Part shown: positions 11,483 to 24,777 of the stretch, one piece after another
Numbering within the stretch: position 1 is the first letter of the stretch
How the letters are laid out: the number at the start of each line of letters is the position of its first letter
NCBI GenBank assembly: GCA_964007475.1
Contig: OZ023274.1
Span: 36,107,816 to 36,171,815, forward strand
DNA from: Hybos culiciformis
Lineage: Eukaryota > Arthropoda > Insecta > Diptera > Hybotidae
Direction: 5' to 3'
DNA length: 64,000 bases
Notes under the pieces: generated by a model
Databases searched by the model: none
The model's input: the letters and a program-made list of their open reading frames with translations, nothing else
What the model was told of the DNA's origin: nothing
Program-made: the position numbers and the translations under genes

Positions 11483-12245
11483 GTAAGTTAATAAGCAAAG
11501 TCTTATTTAAAATAAAACAAAAAATTAAAAACCAAAAATAGCGTTATACGCATTTTATGAACGCTTTGACTCTATTCACAATAATTAAGGACTTTGGAAA
11601 TTTGGTGCAGTTTTTTTAAGATCTTAATTAAGTTCTTCGATCACCATCAAATAATTAAATCCAATTTTTCTTCAACACGTTTCATCAAAAGTCAAATAAA
11701 AAAGAGTTTACACTCGAATTAAGAGCCCAGGCAATTATTATTAAAGCAGGCCCGATATAAAACATCAGACGAAAGATTAAGAAGAATTTTCCATTTAAAA
11801 GCAGTATGAAATTGTTCATAATAAAAATAATAATAAAATCCTTGTGTATAATCATTAATTTACATATAGATGTATTTAAAATTTTAAATATCCTTTATTT
11901 ATATACATAACTATGTGTATAAAAAAAAAAAAAATTTATCCTTATCTCTGGACACAGAGCAAAAACTACCACTTAAAATAGAAGAAAAGTAATAAGATTT
12001 CTCTTCCTTTTTTTTCCAAGAAGAACGTCATATCAAATAGAGAAAATCTTGTAAAAATTTTGGCTTGTATTTTACATGATAACGTTATACTATTAAGAAG
12101 AAATCTTTTTGATTTCAATAAGAATTAGAAAAAAAAAATTTTATTTATTTTTTTTTGTATTTTTTATTTTTATTTTTTTTTAATTTTTTTAATTTTATTT
12201 TTTTTTAATTTTCTTTTTTTTAATAATTTCGATTTTAATTTTTTA
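11483..12245. other. AT-rich DNA without recognisable genes
   Basis: Low-complexity sequence. From about 12130 to 12244 it is an almost pure T/A tract (runs of T separated by single A or AA), which on the minus strand forms the A-rich tail side of the tRNA-like sequence at 12246-12314. Confidence 0.55.
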
Positions 12246-12314
12246 TGCCTTGTTCGGCATTCGAACCTCGACATATAGCATTGCAATCAAACACTCTACC
12301 ACTCAGCTATAGTC
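12246..12314 (-). pseudogene. Degenerate tRNA-like sequence (retro-tRNA or SINE head)
   Basis: On the minus strand there is a good A-box-like stretch, TAGCTGAGTGGTAGAG, then TTTGATTGCAAT at the anticodon position (GCA would mean Cys), then a B-box-like GGTTCGAATGCC. This order and spacing are tRNA-like. The anticodon stem and the T-stem do not pair properly and the acceptor ends do not match, so it is not a functional tRNA. About 110 bases of A-rich sequence follow on the minus strand, suggesting a reverse-transcribed tRNA or the head of a tRNA-derived SINE distinct from the family at 14.8 and 33.8 kb. Confidence 0.55.
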
Positions 12315-14739
12315 TTAAAATTATGGGTGTGTGCAAAATAGAAAATATAAATTATGTATACTGGTGACTTTATAAACAAATAAAAACCTTGCATCGTTTT
12401 ATTATATAAATAAAAATACAAAAATAGTTTCAAAACCTTACATCGTTGTAACCGAAAATCTATTTTTCGATGAGTTTGTCTTTTTAAAACTAGATAACAA
12501 TAAGAATATCATTTGTTTCGAAAACAGAATATGATTTTCTATATAAAATTAATATGAAAACCTATTAGAATGTTCTATAAGATTTTCTTCATTAAATCAA
12601 AAGGATTTCTCTATGGAAATAAAACATTATTTATTAATTTCAATAAGAATTCATGGTAAAATAGCTCAATAAGGCAATCTGATTAATTTTACCTAGTACT
12701 ATTTTTCTCTGTGGATATTCGAATAGCAAATTTTTTTTTTTTTTAATATATTGTTGTGCCCGGAATATTAAATCACATATTATGCATATTAGATTAGGTT
12801 TTGCTAGAAAAAAAAAAAACAAAAGGCCAAAAAAAAAAACTTTATAAGCTTTTTATTTTTTTTTTAGGAAACCTATATAATAAAAGCACCAAAAAAAAAA
12901 CAATAATTGTTAACCAATGCCTCAGCGTTATTTTGTTATTCTTGTTATATAGGTATAATTTAGTTAAAGCAACAAAAAAAAAACAAAGATGTAATTTTGA
13001 AAAAAAAAAAATATATATGAATAAACCGAAATCACAGTGATGTAGATTGAAAATCCGTTTGCCAAAAGAATACACATTTATCTTAATGATATATGAATTT
13101 TAAATGAAAATGTAGAAAAAAAAAAAGATTTGTGTTTCTAGTCCTTAAGTGAAAAGATCGTTTATTGAACAATGTCTTTTCCATAATCATTCCTAATGAT
13201 ATTTTTTTGATCTTAAATTGTTTTTAAATATTATAGTTTATAGTTTTAATTAATTTCTTTCCGCTGAAAATTTTTATTATTGATTTCTTTGCTTCGTTAT
13301 TTATATATTACAATCACATTTTAGATAGTACTTCTTATTCTTAACATTATGCAATCGTCAAAGTAAAGTAAAGTACTAAATTAATTATAATTATAATTAT
13401 TTATAAGTCAAATAAAGGTTTTTCTTCATCATTTTCCTTTAGCTTAGGCCTTAGAGATTATCTTAATTATATAACCTTTTCGTACTATACGTATAAATAT
13501 TAAATAGCTGTTTAAGATATTTGTATCTTTATCTCTTGTACTATTTTATGAATTGTTAAGAATTATATGAATGATAAAATAAAGAATAATAATAATAAAA
13601 GTATTTATATAATAACTTGTCCAAAAATGTATAGTAAATGTATTGTAGCGAAAGTTGCTACTTTAAAATTATAGTTTTAATTGTTTTAAGACACATAAAT
13701 ATTTTTTAAGTAAAACGAATTTCCAAACTATATGCAGATTTTAAATTTTTTTGTAGAAATCCAAATCATCACATTGAAAATTTCTTAAATGCCGTCAAAA
13801 AATAACAATCAAAATTTACGCAATATATAAAAATTAAAATTTCCCGTCACAAGTTAATTATCAAAAATTCCAAATATAATAGTGTTTAAATAGTCTTCAA
13901 AAAAAAAAACATAAAATTTTAGCATAAAACATTAAATATTATCTACGGAACTCATAAATTTTCCATAAAATGTACATAATATAAGGTATATAATATAAAA
14001 CTTATTATAATAAAATAAGGCTCTTAAAAAATATTTTTAAAGCTTAACAGTTTAAGTATTTTTATTTCAGTCTAACTATAGATATTTTATTGTGTTCGAA
14101 TAACTATACATACAATATTATATTATCTTTATAAATATATAAATGTATGTATTGTATTATACATTTATGATATTTGGAGGGAAAATTATGAAAAATATTC
14201 ATTAATAAATTCTACAAAAATAAGGTCCAATTATATTATTCTTATAGGCCGTATTATTCTTCTGATCCTTTATCTTTACAAAATAATATTTGCTTTTAAT
14301 TATAACAACGATTAAAAATCTACTCTAATTTATAAAATATTCAAAATAAGTATATAGATATACATATATATAAAAATGAATATAAAATCTCAACGGAAAT
14401 AAAATTTTATTATCCTTTTAATATAATGAAAATTAGTTTTTTATTTATTTTCTTTATTAAAATATTAATAAAATCTTTTTATTTATTTTTTTTTATTTTT
14501 TTTGGAGTTTTGAAGAAAATTTTCATTTAAAAAAATAAATATAAGATGAACAAAAAGCTTATTTCATTGTCATAATCCTTTTTTTTTATTTTTTTTTGTA
14601 TTGCTTTTTCTAAAATCGATCTTAAAACTCATTGTTGTCATTTTTTAAGCTTATACATATATCCAAAAATATTTTCTTTTTCTATTTTTTTTTTTTTTTT
14701 TTTCAAATTCAATAAAAATCCGTCTCTTCTTAGATAATA
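12315..14739. other. AT-rich DNA without recognisable genes
   Basis: Homopolymer and dinucleotide-rich sequence. The overlapping open frames on both strands at 12640-13075 arise from alternating A and T runs and have no splice or start context. I see nothing supportable. Confidence 0.6.
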
Positions 14740-14912
14740 TATATAACAGTGGTATTCATTAGTGGTATTTTCTGCCTATGATAAATTACAGTCCCACTTA
14801 ATTCAAGTGAGACAAATTCAAAAATTAACAAAAATTCCAGTTCGAAGTGGGAATCGAACCCAGGACCGAATACGCCATAGGGCAATACCACCACACCATG
14901 ACGGCTGACCGA
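14740..14912 (-). mobile_element. tRNA-derived SINE, copy A
   Basis: Read on the minus strand it starts with a tRNA-like head containing GTGTGGTGGTATTGCC (A-box-like), GGCGTATTCGGTC and GGGTTCGATTCCCAC (a near-perfect B box). A tRNA-unrelated body follows: TGGAATTTTTGTTAATTTTT, then CTCACTTGAATTAAGTG. The same head-plus-body order occurs in copy B at 33720-33990, which is what defines it as a dispersed SINE family. The 3' boundary is uncertain. Confidence 0.8.
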
Positions 14913-15140
14913 TTAGTTTAATTTTAATAAGTTTATCTGAAAACTTAACTTTTACCGAGGATGAATACTCTGGTATTCGAAATACAAACAAATTTAAATC
15001 AAAAAGTGAGTTGGGTTTTTTTAATTTTTTTAAATTTTATTTTGAAAATAAATCGGTACTGTCAAACTAAATATTTTTATAGTTGAAACTTTAATAAAAT
15101 TTAGGGATCGAAAGTAAGACTTATTTTTATTTTCATAAAA

Positions 15141-15565
15141 CTTCTACTCAAAGTAAAGAGTAAAAAAAAATAAATACTTAATTTTTGAGTAAAGAGTATT
15201 TGAAAAATTTGAAATACTTATTACTCAAGTTTTATTTTTTTAATATTTTTCAAATACTCTTTAGTTGAGTATCATTTTTAAAAAATTTTTGAAATACTCT
15301 TTTTTTTTCTTTTTTTTTTAAATATTCAATAAGCAGAAAATTTCTTAAATTCAAAAAATAAAATTTAACAAAAAGATTTTTATTTTTTACTTTGGAAAAG
15401 AGTACATACTTAAAAAAAGAGTTTTATTTTTTACTCAAAAAAAAAAACTACTTACAAAAAGAGTATTTGGAAAATTATTAAAAAATAATACTCTTTTTTT
15501 AAGTGTTCTTTTTTTGAGTAAAAAATAAAACTTAAAAATATAGTATTATTTTTTGACTAAAAAGT
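15141..15565. repeat. Fold-back repeat block built from GAGTATTT / TACTCAAA motifs
   Basis: Over about 420 bases the motifs AAATACTC, GAGTATTT, ACTCAAA and TTTGAGTA recur more than a dozen times in both orientations, separated by A/T runs. The strongest hairpin pairs 15419-15467 with 15487-15533. These imperfect arms of just under 50 bp share a long perfect core (AGTTTTATTTTTTACTC and its complement). It looks like a decayed fold-back or satellite-like element. There is no coding potential, and no target duplication was found. Confidence 0.6.
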
Positions 15566-16507
15566 TATTTTCAAAGTCATTGAAAAAATAAAGTATTTCA
15601 TTTGGTCTCTGAATTAATTAAAAAATAAATAAATAAGGAACCTTGATTTATGAATCTTATATTCTATTTTGATTAGATAGAAAAAGCTGTAGATAAATTT
15701 AACAATTATTTGATCTACTCAAAATAGGAGAAAAAAATCTAACAAAAACTTATAAATAGTTATTTCTTTCACAAATTTATAATAGCCGCACAATAATGTA
15801 AATTTCTATGTCCCATACTGTATTCTTATTCAAATACTATCAATATTTTGATAATAAATTAATTAAAATGAGAAAATATGTCCATGAAACCAACTCATAT
15901 ATAATATATATGTAATTATGTATTCCGCATACGTATATTAGGAATGAAATTATTTTAAATTTTTTTTTTTTTTTATGTTTTATTTTTAATTATTTATCTG
16001 TTTTTTTTTTGTTTTTAAAGTGTCAGATAACAGAATGAAATTATTTGCACGATCCTTGAAATTATCCAAAAGCCAACATATATACTTAAATGTAAATATT
16101 TTCTTCAGACAACCACCGACAACCTATTTTTAATGTGTAAATAAATACAATTTTTATTATAATTTTGTAAAAATAAAAAAAATATATATGTATATATATT
16201 TTTTTTTTAATGTTTAATTTCAGTGCATAATAAAAATTAATTAAATTTCATATATCAAGTGGATAAATTTTATAACAAAGTGAATTACAAAAAAAAAAAA
16301 AACATTATTATGTAAATTAAAGTGTTTTAATTTATTATTGCATAAAACATAAAGTTATCAAGGCTTTAGTTGTAGGCTTAAAATGAATTTAAAACAAGAA
16401 AAAAAATAATAATAATACAAATTTTAAGCAGAGAGCTTATTATTTATTTTTTTATTTTTATTTCTACTTTCGATGCGAATGTAATGAAATGAATGTAACT
16501 AATGGTT
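15566..16507. other. AT-rich DNA without recognisable genes
   Basis: Apart from short TA-rich runs (near 16185-16200) I see no feature. Confidence 0.6.
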
Positions 16508-16554
16508 CTAGGTTTTTTTTTTTAACTTTAATGAAATTAAAAAAAAAAACCTAG
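16508..16554. repeat. Perfect 18-bp-arm palindrome, CTAGG plus T11
   Basis: The left arm at 16508-16525 (CTAGG, eleven T, AA) pairs perfectly with the right arm at 16537-16554 (TT, eleven A, CCTAG) around an 11-base loop. A homopolymer-rich hairpin could arise by chance or slippage. The matching CTAGG/CCTAG ends make a tiny fold-back remnant possible. Confidence 0.5.
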
Positions 16555-16620
16555 CACATAAATTTCATTTTTTCAATGTGAAAAAATTCAGAAAAATATA
16601 TTAAGTTTGAACTATAAATC

Positions 16621-16670
16621 GATGATGAGTGGTAGTGTCATTATCCTGCAGCGTGTTCGGAGCGTACAAG
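16621..16670 (+). mobile_element. tRNA-derived SINE fragment, copy C
   Basis: GAGTGGTAGTGTCATTATCC followed by a CAGCGTGTTCGG motif matches the tRNA-like head of SINE copy B at 33776-33811 with a few differences. The match stops before the B box and body, so this is a short degenerate fragment. Confidence 0.6.
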
Positions 16671-19278
16671 TTTATGACTTTCAGAATCACTAAAAAAAAG
16701 AAAAAAATTACGGAAAGTAAAATTTTACTTTATGTTCGGATCTATCCAATTTCGATCACATGCAAGTCACACTAATTTTAACCCAATAAAATACACATAA
16801 GTTTAATTATAATATGTCAATACTGGTTATTGAATATGTGCTTAATTTTTTTTATAACATTTTTCCAAAATCAGGAATCTATAACTTATTGTCTATGCAG
16901 AATGTATTATCAATATCCGAATTCTAATCTTAATCAAATGCCACCCACAAATTTAATATACATGTAGGTAATAGAGTTCACTATATTCGACTTAAGATAT
17001 AATATTATCTATGTTATTATAAAAGTTATTTGAACCTATATTATAAAATTTTTTGGAAATGAATAGGTTAAAAAAAAAAAAACAAAATTGATACTTTTTT
17101 TATGTTTTGAAAAATACTTTTATTATTTTTACACAATAAAAAAAGGAAGAAAATTTTTTTAAAAATATCAAATGTATACTAAGAATTATGTAAAATATCA
17201 AATTCATGGTACAAACTTTATGTAGGTGTCAAAAAATTCTTAGATTTTAAACAAAAAAAATGTAGCAATCTCATGATGAATATTGAATTTTCGAAAAATT
17301 GTAAATTTTCATTTCATTCATCTTTTGTATACTCACAGAATTTTCATTTTATCTGCATTTAAGTTAAACGGGCTGAGTTAACATAAATTTTTAGTTCTTT
17401 AGGGAATCGTTATCATCACTTCTTTTTTTTTGTTATTTTCAATAGAGGAGCATCACAAGGATAAAATCATTGAAAAGGTAATATATATTTTTTTTTTTAA
17501 ATTGTTAAACATAGTACATACAACATTTTTTTTTTTCAATTAATTTCTAAGGTAATTTCATCGTAAGATGATTCGAATTAACGAATTTAGATAAGATGAT
17601 CCTACATATAAAGATAGTTTTTATAGAAATTTTCCTTAAAGAGAGATGAAATTACCGTGAATTAAATTTTGAAACTTATATACCACAAAATATGTGAGAG
17701 TATCGAAAATTAATTACATTATTTTTAATTACAATTAATTTTTGTTCATAATAATGAACTCCTATACCAGACCAATTAGAAATTTTCCTTAGATTTTACT
17801 TAAAATTTAATTAATATATAAAAACCAGAATGCAGATATAAATCGTACCAAAATTTCTAGCCCAGATTTCTAATAGACTGTGAAAACCTCTTATTCAATT
17901 TAAAGTTTTAATTTTTATTTTTTTTTTTTTTCATTTCTACATTTTTGGTTTTCTTTTGTAAATATTCTTAAAAACCCTGAGGCGGGATGATTAAACTAGG
18001 ATTTTCCAAAACATCCTTTTTCATTTTGTTGAAAATTTCTATTATTTTTTTTTTTCTTGTCTTTTTAAATAAGATAAAAAAAAGATTTTAAAGAAAATAA
18101 AAATTTAAAAAGAAAACTGAATGTAAAAAAAAAAAAGGAAAAACAAAAAAAAAAAACAAAAAAATATTAGTTCCAACAAACTTCTTAATTTTACTTTGAG
18201 ATTCTGAATTTCAAAGAATTTCACAAAAAAAAAAAAAAAAACCTGGCAAAAGAATATTTAATTCGAGGGAAGAAACAGAAAAAAGTGCATTCTTTCACAT
18301 CCAAATAATAATTATAAAAAAGTACAAAAGGATGTTTTATCCTTACACACATACAGCTAGAAATAAATATACTATATAATTATATATAATATCATATAAT
18401 ATCATCTTTTTAAAGAGAAAATAAATTGAAAATTAAAAAAAAAAAAAGAAAATTTTTTATTTTGTTGAAATGCGCCTACATAAATATCCTAGAAAGTTTT
18501 TTTTCCTATACCTACTCCTATTATAATAATACACATTTATGTATATATTCCAAAAGAAAAAAAAAACATTATAAAGCAAAGGACTCTGTAGATATAGATA
18601 TAGCTTTATAATCATCTGCTTTTAAACTTATTATGTACATGTATTAACGTTCTATACATTCTGTGTATGTTTTTTACAGGGTGCCAAATCTACTTTGGTA
18701 GATATATAGTTCGTTATACAGATGGTTGTGAATTTACAGCATTTTTGAAATTTCATTAAAAAAATTTCCTTAAATGCAAGAAAATTTCTAATGTTCAAAA
18801 ATTCTAATGATGGTCAACCGAACCTACTAATTGTTAATAAAATAAAAGTTTATCGAAGTTTATTTTTATGGTCGACTATTATTGTTACCCACATTTTTCC
18901 CCCAAAATAATCAAATACGAGTTAAAATTGCGAAAAAACATTGATACTATCATAAAACAATAATTTATTCAGCAAAAATAAAAATATCCTTTCTTGTATG
19001 AAAAGATTTTGTTATCAAGTATGTATGTACGTAATTTTTTTTATGATTTATGGTGAAAGTTTTAATAAAACAAAAAAAAAAAAAAACAGCAAAAACTTTT
19101 TCACTCACGTCTACAGCATAATTATTTTAATTACTATAGGCAGTTAAAAAATGAAAATATTTCACACGGAAGCTAGTTATTATTATAATTTTATATATAG
19201 GTACTTAATTTTATTATAACTATACTTTATTACAATTATTATACTAATAATTATAAGGATCATCATGATTCATGATTA

Positions 19279-19309
<31 letters not shown>

Positions 19310-20164
19310 TTTTAAATCTTATGTTTCCAATTCTAACAATATGATTACTCTTAAGAACCCTGTCCTAAAAATATATTCTTTACATATATAAATTAAATGT
19401 ATTATGCGCTTTATGTACTTATACAAAAAAAAAAAACGAGACATTCTTGTATAGGCAGATTATATAAATCTAAATAAGAGTTATTTTTTTTATTACTAGG
19501 AATATTTCAGTTAAAAAGATTTTCATACAACATAAAGATTGTATATGATTAGAATTATACATTAATTTCTATAATACTTTATATTATGTATAAATTGTAA
19601 AATTTAGTTTAGTCATAAATGTTGGTTTGAACAGTAAGTTCCATAATTCCATCTTAGAGCTCAAACATCTTAAGCCACAAAACTCAATATTAAACTATGA
19701 ACTGTGTGTTTTAAGAGTTTTAAATTTTATAGTTTCAAAGTTTTATTTCGTTTGTTCTGTGTTTTCTTTATATTAAATTGAAATTGAAACTGAACTTAAT
19801 GTTTTATTATTATTTTCTTTAATTCAATACCATGATAACCATCGACAAACTATAACCAGAATTATATCCGGATAGTGAGTTTTTATGATAGTTAGTTCTT
19901 GGATTGTTGTAGAATTTTCATATAAATCTTTTCTCGGGTCAACTTCTCGGATTAGCTTCTGAATTAGTTCCTTGGATTAGCCGGTAGTGACTGAAAATAT
20001 TGTAAAATTTCTAGAGTAAGCATCAATAATTTAGCCTCATTTAGGCAAAATACAGTATAATTAAAAATTTTATTATTTTTATTTATTTTTCTGTTTTTAA
20101 ATGATTATTTAATTTTTATTAATTATATTATTTTTATTAATTATATATTTTTGAAAAAAAAAAA
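16671..20164. other. AT-rich DNA without recognisable genes
   Basis: Long A/T runs and an (AAT)n microsatellite at about 19286-19309. The open frame 18426-18611 (plus) is Lys/Tyr-rich chance coding. I find no element boundary. Confidence 0.6.
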
Positions 20165-20295
20165 ACTATGAACAGAATAATCCTCTTTTTAGAAGGCTGA
20201 ACGAATGCTTTATATTTTGCGATAATAACCGGATAAGCCACTGATAACTTTTGTGTCGCAGGTATAATGCCGAAGCAGCTCTCTAAAAATAACTC
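20165..20295 (-). other. Coding-like segment, possible exon (unidentified)
   Basis: On the minus strand a segment less AT-rich than its surroundings is open in one frame. It encodes LFLESCFGIIPATQKLSVAY, continuing through VIIAKYKAFVQPSKKR. A plausible acceptor (TTTGTTTGCGTTAG) lies at its upstream edge. I see no clear donor at the other end, and the frame runs into a poly-Phe stretch from a T run. It may be an exon, a transposon remnant or chance. I do not recognise the peptide. Confidence 0.2.
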
Positions 20296-23200
20296 TAACG
20301 CAAACAAAATTAAAATGATACAAACACCAAAAAACAAAAAATATAGAAAAAACAGAAAATATAATTTTTTTTACATAATCTTTTTAGAACAATAATTGAA
20401 AATAAATTACTATTTTCACAAAATTCAAAAATATATTATTTTTAAAATGAAAAAAAAAAAAAATAAAAATTAAAAAATTTAAAAAAAAAAAATAAAAATT
20501 TCAATATTTATTATAAATTTCCTTCCGTATAACTTATAAAGGAAATTATATATTTTCATTCAATTCATCTCTAGATTGTTATTATTTATTTATGTCGTTG
20601 TAGGTATATTGTATAATATACAATTATATATCTATATAAAAGTATATGAATGTATATGTATAACACATTTATACACATAAATCTACAATAAAAAGAGGAA
20701 AAAAAAAATGTTTTTCCTATTGTTATGTATCTGAAAACGGTACACCATTAATATACATATTTTCCTCTTTTGTGGGATAAAATATCGATTATTTTCTTGC
20801 GTTTCTTTTTTTTTGTTTTCCTCTTCTAAAAACTCTGATGTACCAAAAATTCCGATATACGGTCTACATAAAAATTTTTTTTTTTTTGTAATTTAACAAA
20901 AAAAAAAATATTTTTGCTTTTTGAAACAAGAAAAAAATGTTTTTTTATGATATAAAAAAGTTTATGGTACTTTGTTATTTTTTTTTTTTTTTTAGTTTCT
21001 CCACCCTTAATAATATTTTCTTCTCTTCTTTCTAATTTTTCGCATCGCAGTTACTAGTATGTAGGTATACAAATGAAAAAAAAAAAAAAGTCTAAACTTC
21101 CGTTTGGATTCTGTGATTTTAATCAATATATTATTTATATATATGTATATAAATGTATTATATGTTTTTATAAAATTCAAGGATGAAAAAATTCGGTTTT
21201 ATTTCATTTTTTTTGATACATAAAAGTTTAGGGTTTCAAAGGTGTAATACATTATTTACCAGGGTGTTAACCATACTTTCTTTTCAGAAGTTTTTTTTTA
21301 TTTTTTTCGATTTTTATTTTTAAGAAACAAGAACAGAGGTTAAAGATGGTAATGTGTACATATAAATATATAATATAATATACCCAAAAATATATTGTAT
21401 ATATATAGGTATAATATTATATGCTTATAAATAAGTACTATAAAAAGTATGTACGACAACATAATTTTTGTATATACATACATATATAGAAATATGAACG
21501 TACAAGGTGGTGTAAAATAAATCTTCCAATTTGTTTAGTAATACCATTCTTTTCTGTACATAATTATATACATAAATTTCTTTATTGGCAAAATATTCGT
21601 ATTTTTTTTTTGCCACCTTTCATAAAAATCCCTAAATATCCTAAGAACAAAAAAAAAAGAAAAAGGAATTCAAAAGTTTTTTTTTTCTCAAGAAATAGGA
21701 TAAAATTTAATTTTATTTTTAAATTCATAAAAAGAGGTTAAAAACGTCCTTCTTTTTAATGATAACAATAGTTATTATTTTAACGATTTCAATTATAAAG
21801 AATATTTTGAATGTTAATAAAGAGAATTTTTGATGCTTTCAACCTACTATGTAGGTGGTGGAAATAATTTTGCACCTTAAAATATGTAAATTTATTATAA
21901 AGTGTCTAACGTCTCGCTTATAAAGAACTTTTATTAAATTGACAAATATTTTTTTTTGGGAAATTTTATTACATTCAAAACACCCTGTAATATGTGTTTT
22001 TAAAGAATTAATGTTTAATTATTCGGTGTATTATGGGTATATGTATGATATAATGTTTTTGGTTTTTTATACATACTCAACTCTCTTGGAAAAATAGGAA
22101 ATATTTTTTTTTGTTTTGCCTTAAAGCTTCTTATCGTTTCATCTTATTAGTTAAATTTTCTCCATTTTTTTTAAAATTATTAATGTATATTTATTTTAAC
22201 ACATTATGTATATATACAACATGTAGGTATATCAACATCGGTAACATTTATGTAGATATGTTTTTTTTTTTTAGATTATCATTAATTAAGGAACAAATTT
22301 ATAAGTCTACTAAAATTATACATATATTTGCATTTGTTGTAATTATTATACGTTTAAAAATTTTCTATGATATGATTACAATTTCTAGCGAAAATGTTAT
22401 TAGTGAAGTTTTTTTTAATTTTAACTTTTTTTTTTTTTTTTTTTTAAACAGCAGAGTCATGAAAATTAAATATAAATGTATTATAATTTGTATGATAGAA
22501 GGAAGCAGTAAACATATAACATACAAGTATACATATTATAAGAATAACACCGGTTAATAACTCCTAAAAGTATGTGTATTGCAAAAAAAACATAAAAATT
22601 ATTTCAACTTAATTGAATACAAAATTTTGTAATATGGGAAAATCTGAGTGAGATTTCATAGAAATTCCTGATAACGTGATTACACTATTATACCTATAAT
22701 AGCACAAATATTTAGTATTATGTTAACTATTGTGTTTGTTATTAACTATGTTGTCTACTCTATAAACAACTTCAATGACATGGAAAATACCTTTAATTAT
22801 AATTTTCTGAAAATAAAATAATTCTATTATGACTGCGATAGTAGAATTTTTAGCGTATATTTGATATTTTATATTAAACAAATCAAATTTTCAATGTTAG
22901 AAAAAAAAAATGTATTATCTTCTTATAATATTTTCTCATTTTACTACTAATAAATTATTATGATATTTTTATTTACAATAATTAAGAATTTTATAAATTA
23001 TTTAAAGTATAAAAATTCAAAATTTACTCAAATGTAAATATGATCGATTTTTAAGAACCAATATAATTCCCATAACATTACATAAATCAAATCATTTTTT
23101 AAGGAACAAAAAAATAAACTATTTTTCATTAAAAGTACTCAATATAAAAAATTCAATCAAACGTCAATTTGCATTCCCAAAGGATAATTTGTGAAAAACT

Positions 23201-24660
23201 GTTTACCATTTTATGAAAAAGAAAAAATTACAAAAAAAAAAAATTTACTTTTTTATCATACTTTTTCCTTATAAAAGGAAAAAATCAAAACTCTTGAGTA
23301 ATAAAGCTAAAAATAAATAAATAATGTAATATTATTTACAAAATATTATTTAAATGAATTCTTATAAATATAAAAATTTTATTTATTAGGAAAAATGAAA
23401 ATTATGAAAATTTTCCTAAAGTTAAATATATAAGCCATATCAATATTCAGTTTAATTTGATTTAAGCCTGATTGAAAAATAATGAAATTACTGTCTACAA
23501 ATAAAATATTATTTTATGTATTTTTTTTATAGTTAAGAGAATAATTTTGGTCTGCGAAGCTAATTAGTTTTGGTTAAAAGTTTCAAGTATTTTCAAAAGT
23601 TTCTCTGCTTAAAAATATTCAACTATTAAATTTGCGCAAAATTATATTTTTCAATTTCCAGTTTGATCCGATATGTCTGTCCATTGTAATCACATTACCG
23701 TAGAAATTTATACTAAAAAATATCCCAATAACATAACAAAATTTCCTTTACCATTTTCAACCCTTTCATTATAAATATTCATAATCCTATTCACAACAAA
23801 TCTTGAGAATTTCTTTCATTCAAAGTACAAATAAACTTTTCTTTCAATATAACTTCATTTAAATTCAAAACTTTAATATCATTTTATAAAGGAAATTTCG
23901 TGTGTCCAAAATAATGACCATAGAAAATAAAAGTTTATTTAAGAAAATAAAAATAGAAACAGTAATAATGATTGCGCATAAAAATAACACAGCAAACATC
24001 ACTCGATTACCATAATACTCTTAAAAATATAAATAAATAAATAAACATCATTTTTAGTTTTTTTTTTTTTTTGTTCTTAGAACCTATTAAATAAATCATA
24101 TCCTTATCCTAGAAACATTTTTAACATTAAATGAGCCATCGTCATCATCATCATCATCATTAGTATTGATTTTTTGTTAAAATCAAGAAAAATAATTTAT
24201 ATATATACAAAAAAAAAAGAAAACACAACGAACACTAATTGAAATTATTTGGAAAATAAATTATTTTCCACTGAGTAATAAAAAAAAAAAAAAAATGGTA
24301 AAAAAAAATGGTATTTTTGGTTGCCAACATTGTGTTTTCTGGTTGTCCTCAATTTCATTCCATGTGATTGGATGTACTACCAACCAGCACACAAGAATAA
24401 AAAAAAAAAAAAAATCAGGCCTAAATCACCGAAAAATAATTGAAAATGAAAATTTTATTATGTGCAAAAAACGAGCAAATATCTGAAAAAAAAAGAATAT
24501 ATCTAAAGATGTCCTTATTATTTTTTTTTTATTTTTTTTGTAAAGAAAGATATTATTTAATTTTTATTTCTTTTTTTTTTTGTATTATTCGATATTACAC
24601 TTATTTTAGACAATTTAAAATTTATTATGTTTTTAATATAATATACGATATTTAATTTAG
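20296..24660. other. AT-rich DNA with simple repeats and one retro-like A-tailed segment
   Basis: Contains a (CAT)n microsatellite at 24141-24160 and a moderately complex segment at about 24310-24395 that ends in a 15-base A run, which looks like the 3' end of a small retroposed sequence of unknown family. The 148-codon open frame at 22111-22557 begins at a non-ATG codon, spans several T runs and gives poly-Phe. I do not accept it as a gene. Confidence 0.5.
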
Positions 24661-24771
24661 CTTTTAGAACTCAAGCCATCTGCAAAATACATAAGTACCA
24701 CCAGAACATCAGAATTGAAAAGGACTACGACACAAGTCTTTTACTCCAGCAATAATAGAGAGTCGAATTAA
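24661..24771 (+). other. Candidate terminal exon with poly(A) signal (unidentified)
   Basis: Directly after an acceptor-like ATTTAG (ending 24660), an open frame of 36 codons encodes LLELKPSAKYISTTRTSELK and ends ...YSSNNRESN at TAA (24769-24771). AATAAA follows immediately at 24772-24777. The segment is visibly less AT-rich than its surroundings. A second frame is also open over most of it, so the reading frame is not secure. It resembles the last exon of a plus-strand gene with long introns. No upstream exon can be assigned with confidence. Confidence 0.25.
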
Positions 24772-24777
24772 AATAAA

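Noticed and set aside
14834..14912. Possible tRNA gene on the minus strand
   Set aside because: It has A and B boxes but shares its downstream body with the copy at 33.8 kb, so it is a SINE head rather than a tRNA gene.
22111..22557. Longest unexplained open frame (148 codons, plus)
   Set aside because: It begins at a non-ATG codon, contains poly-Phe from T runs, has no splice or start context and resembles chance coding in AT-rich DNA.
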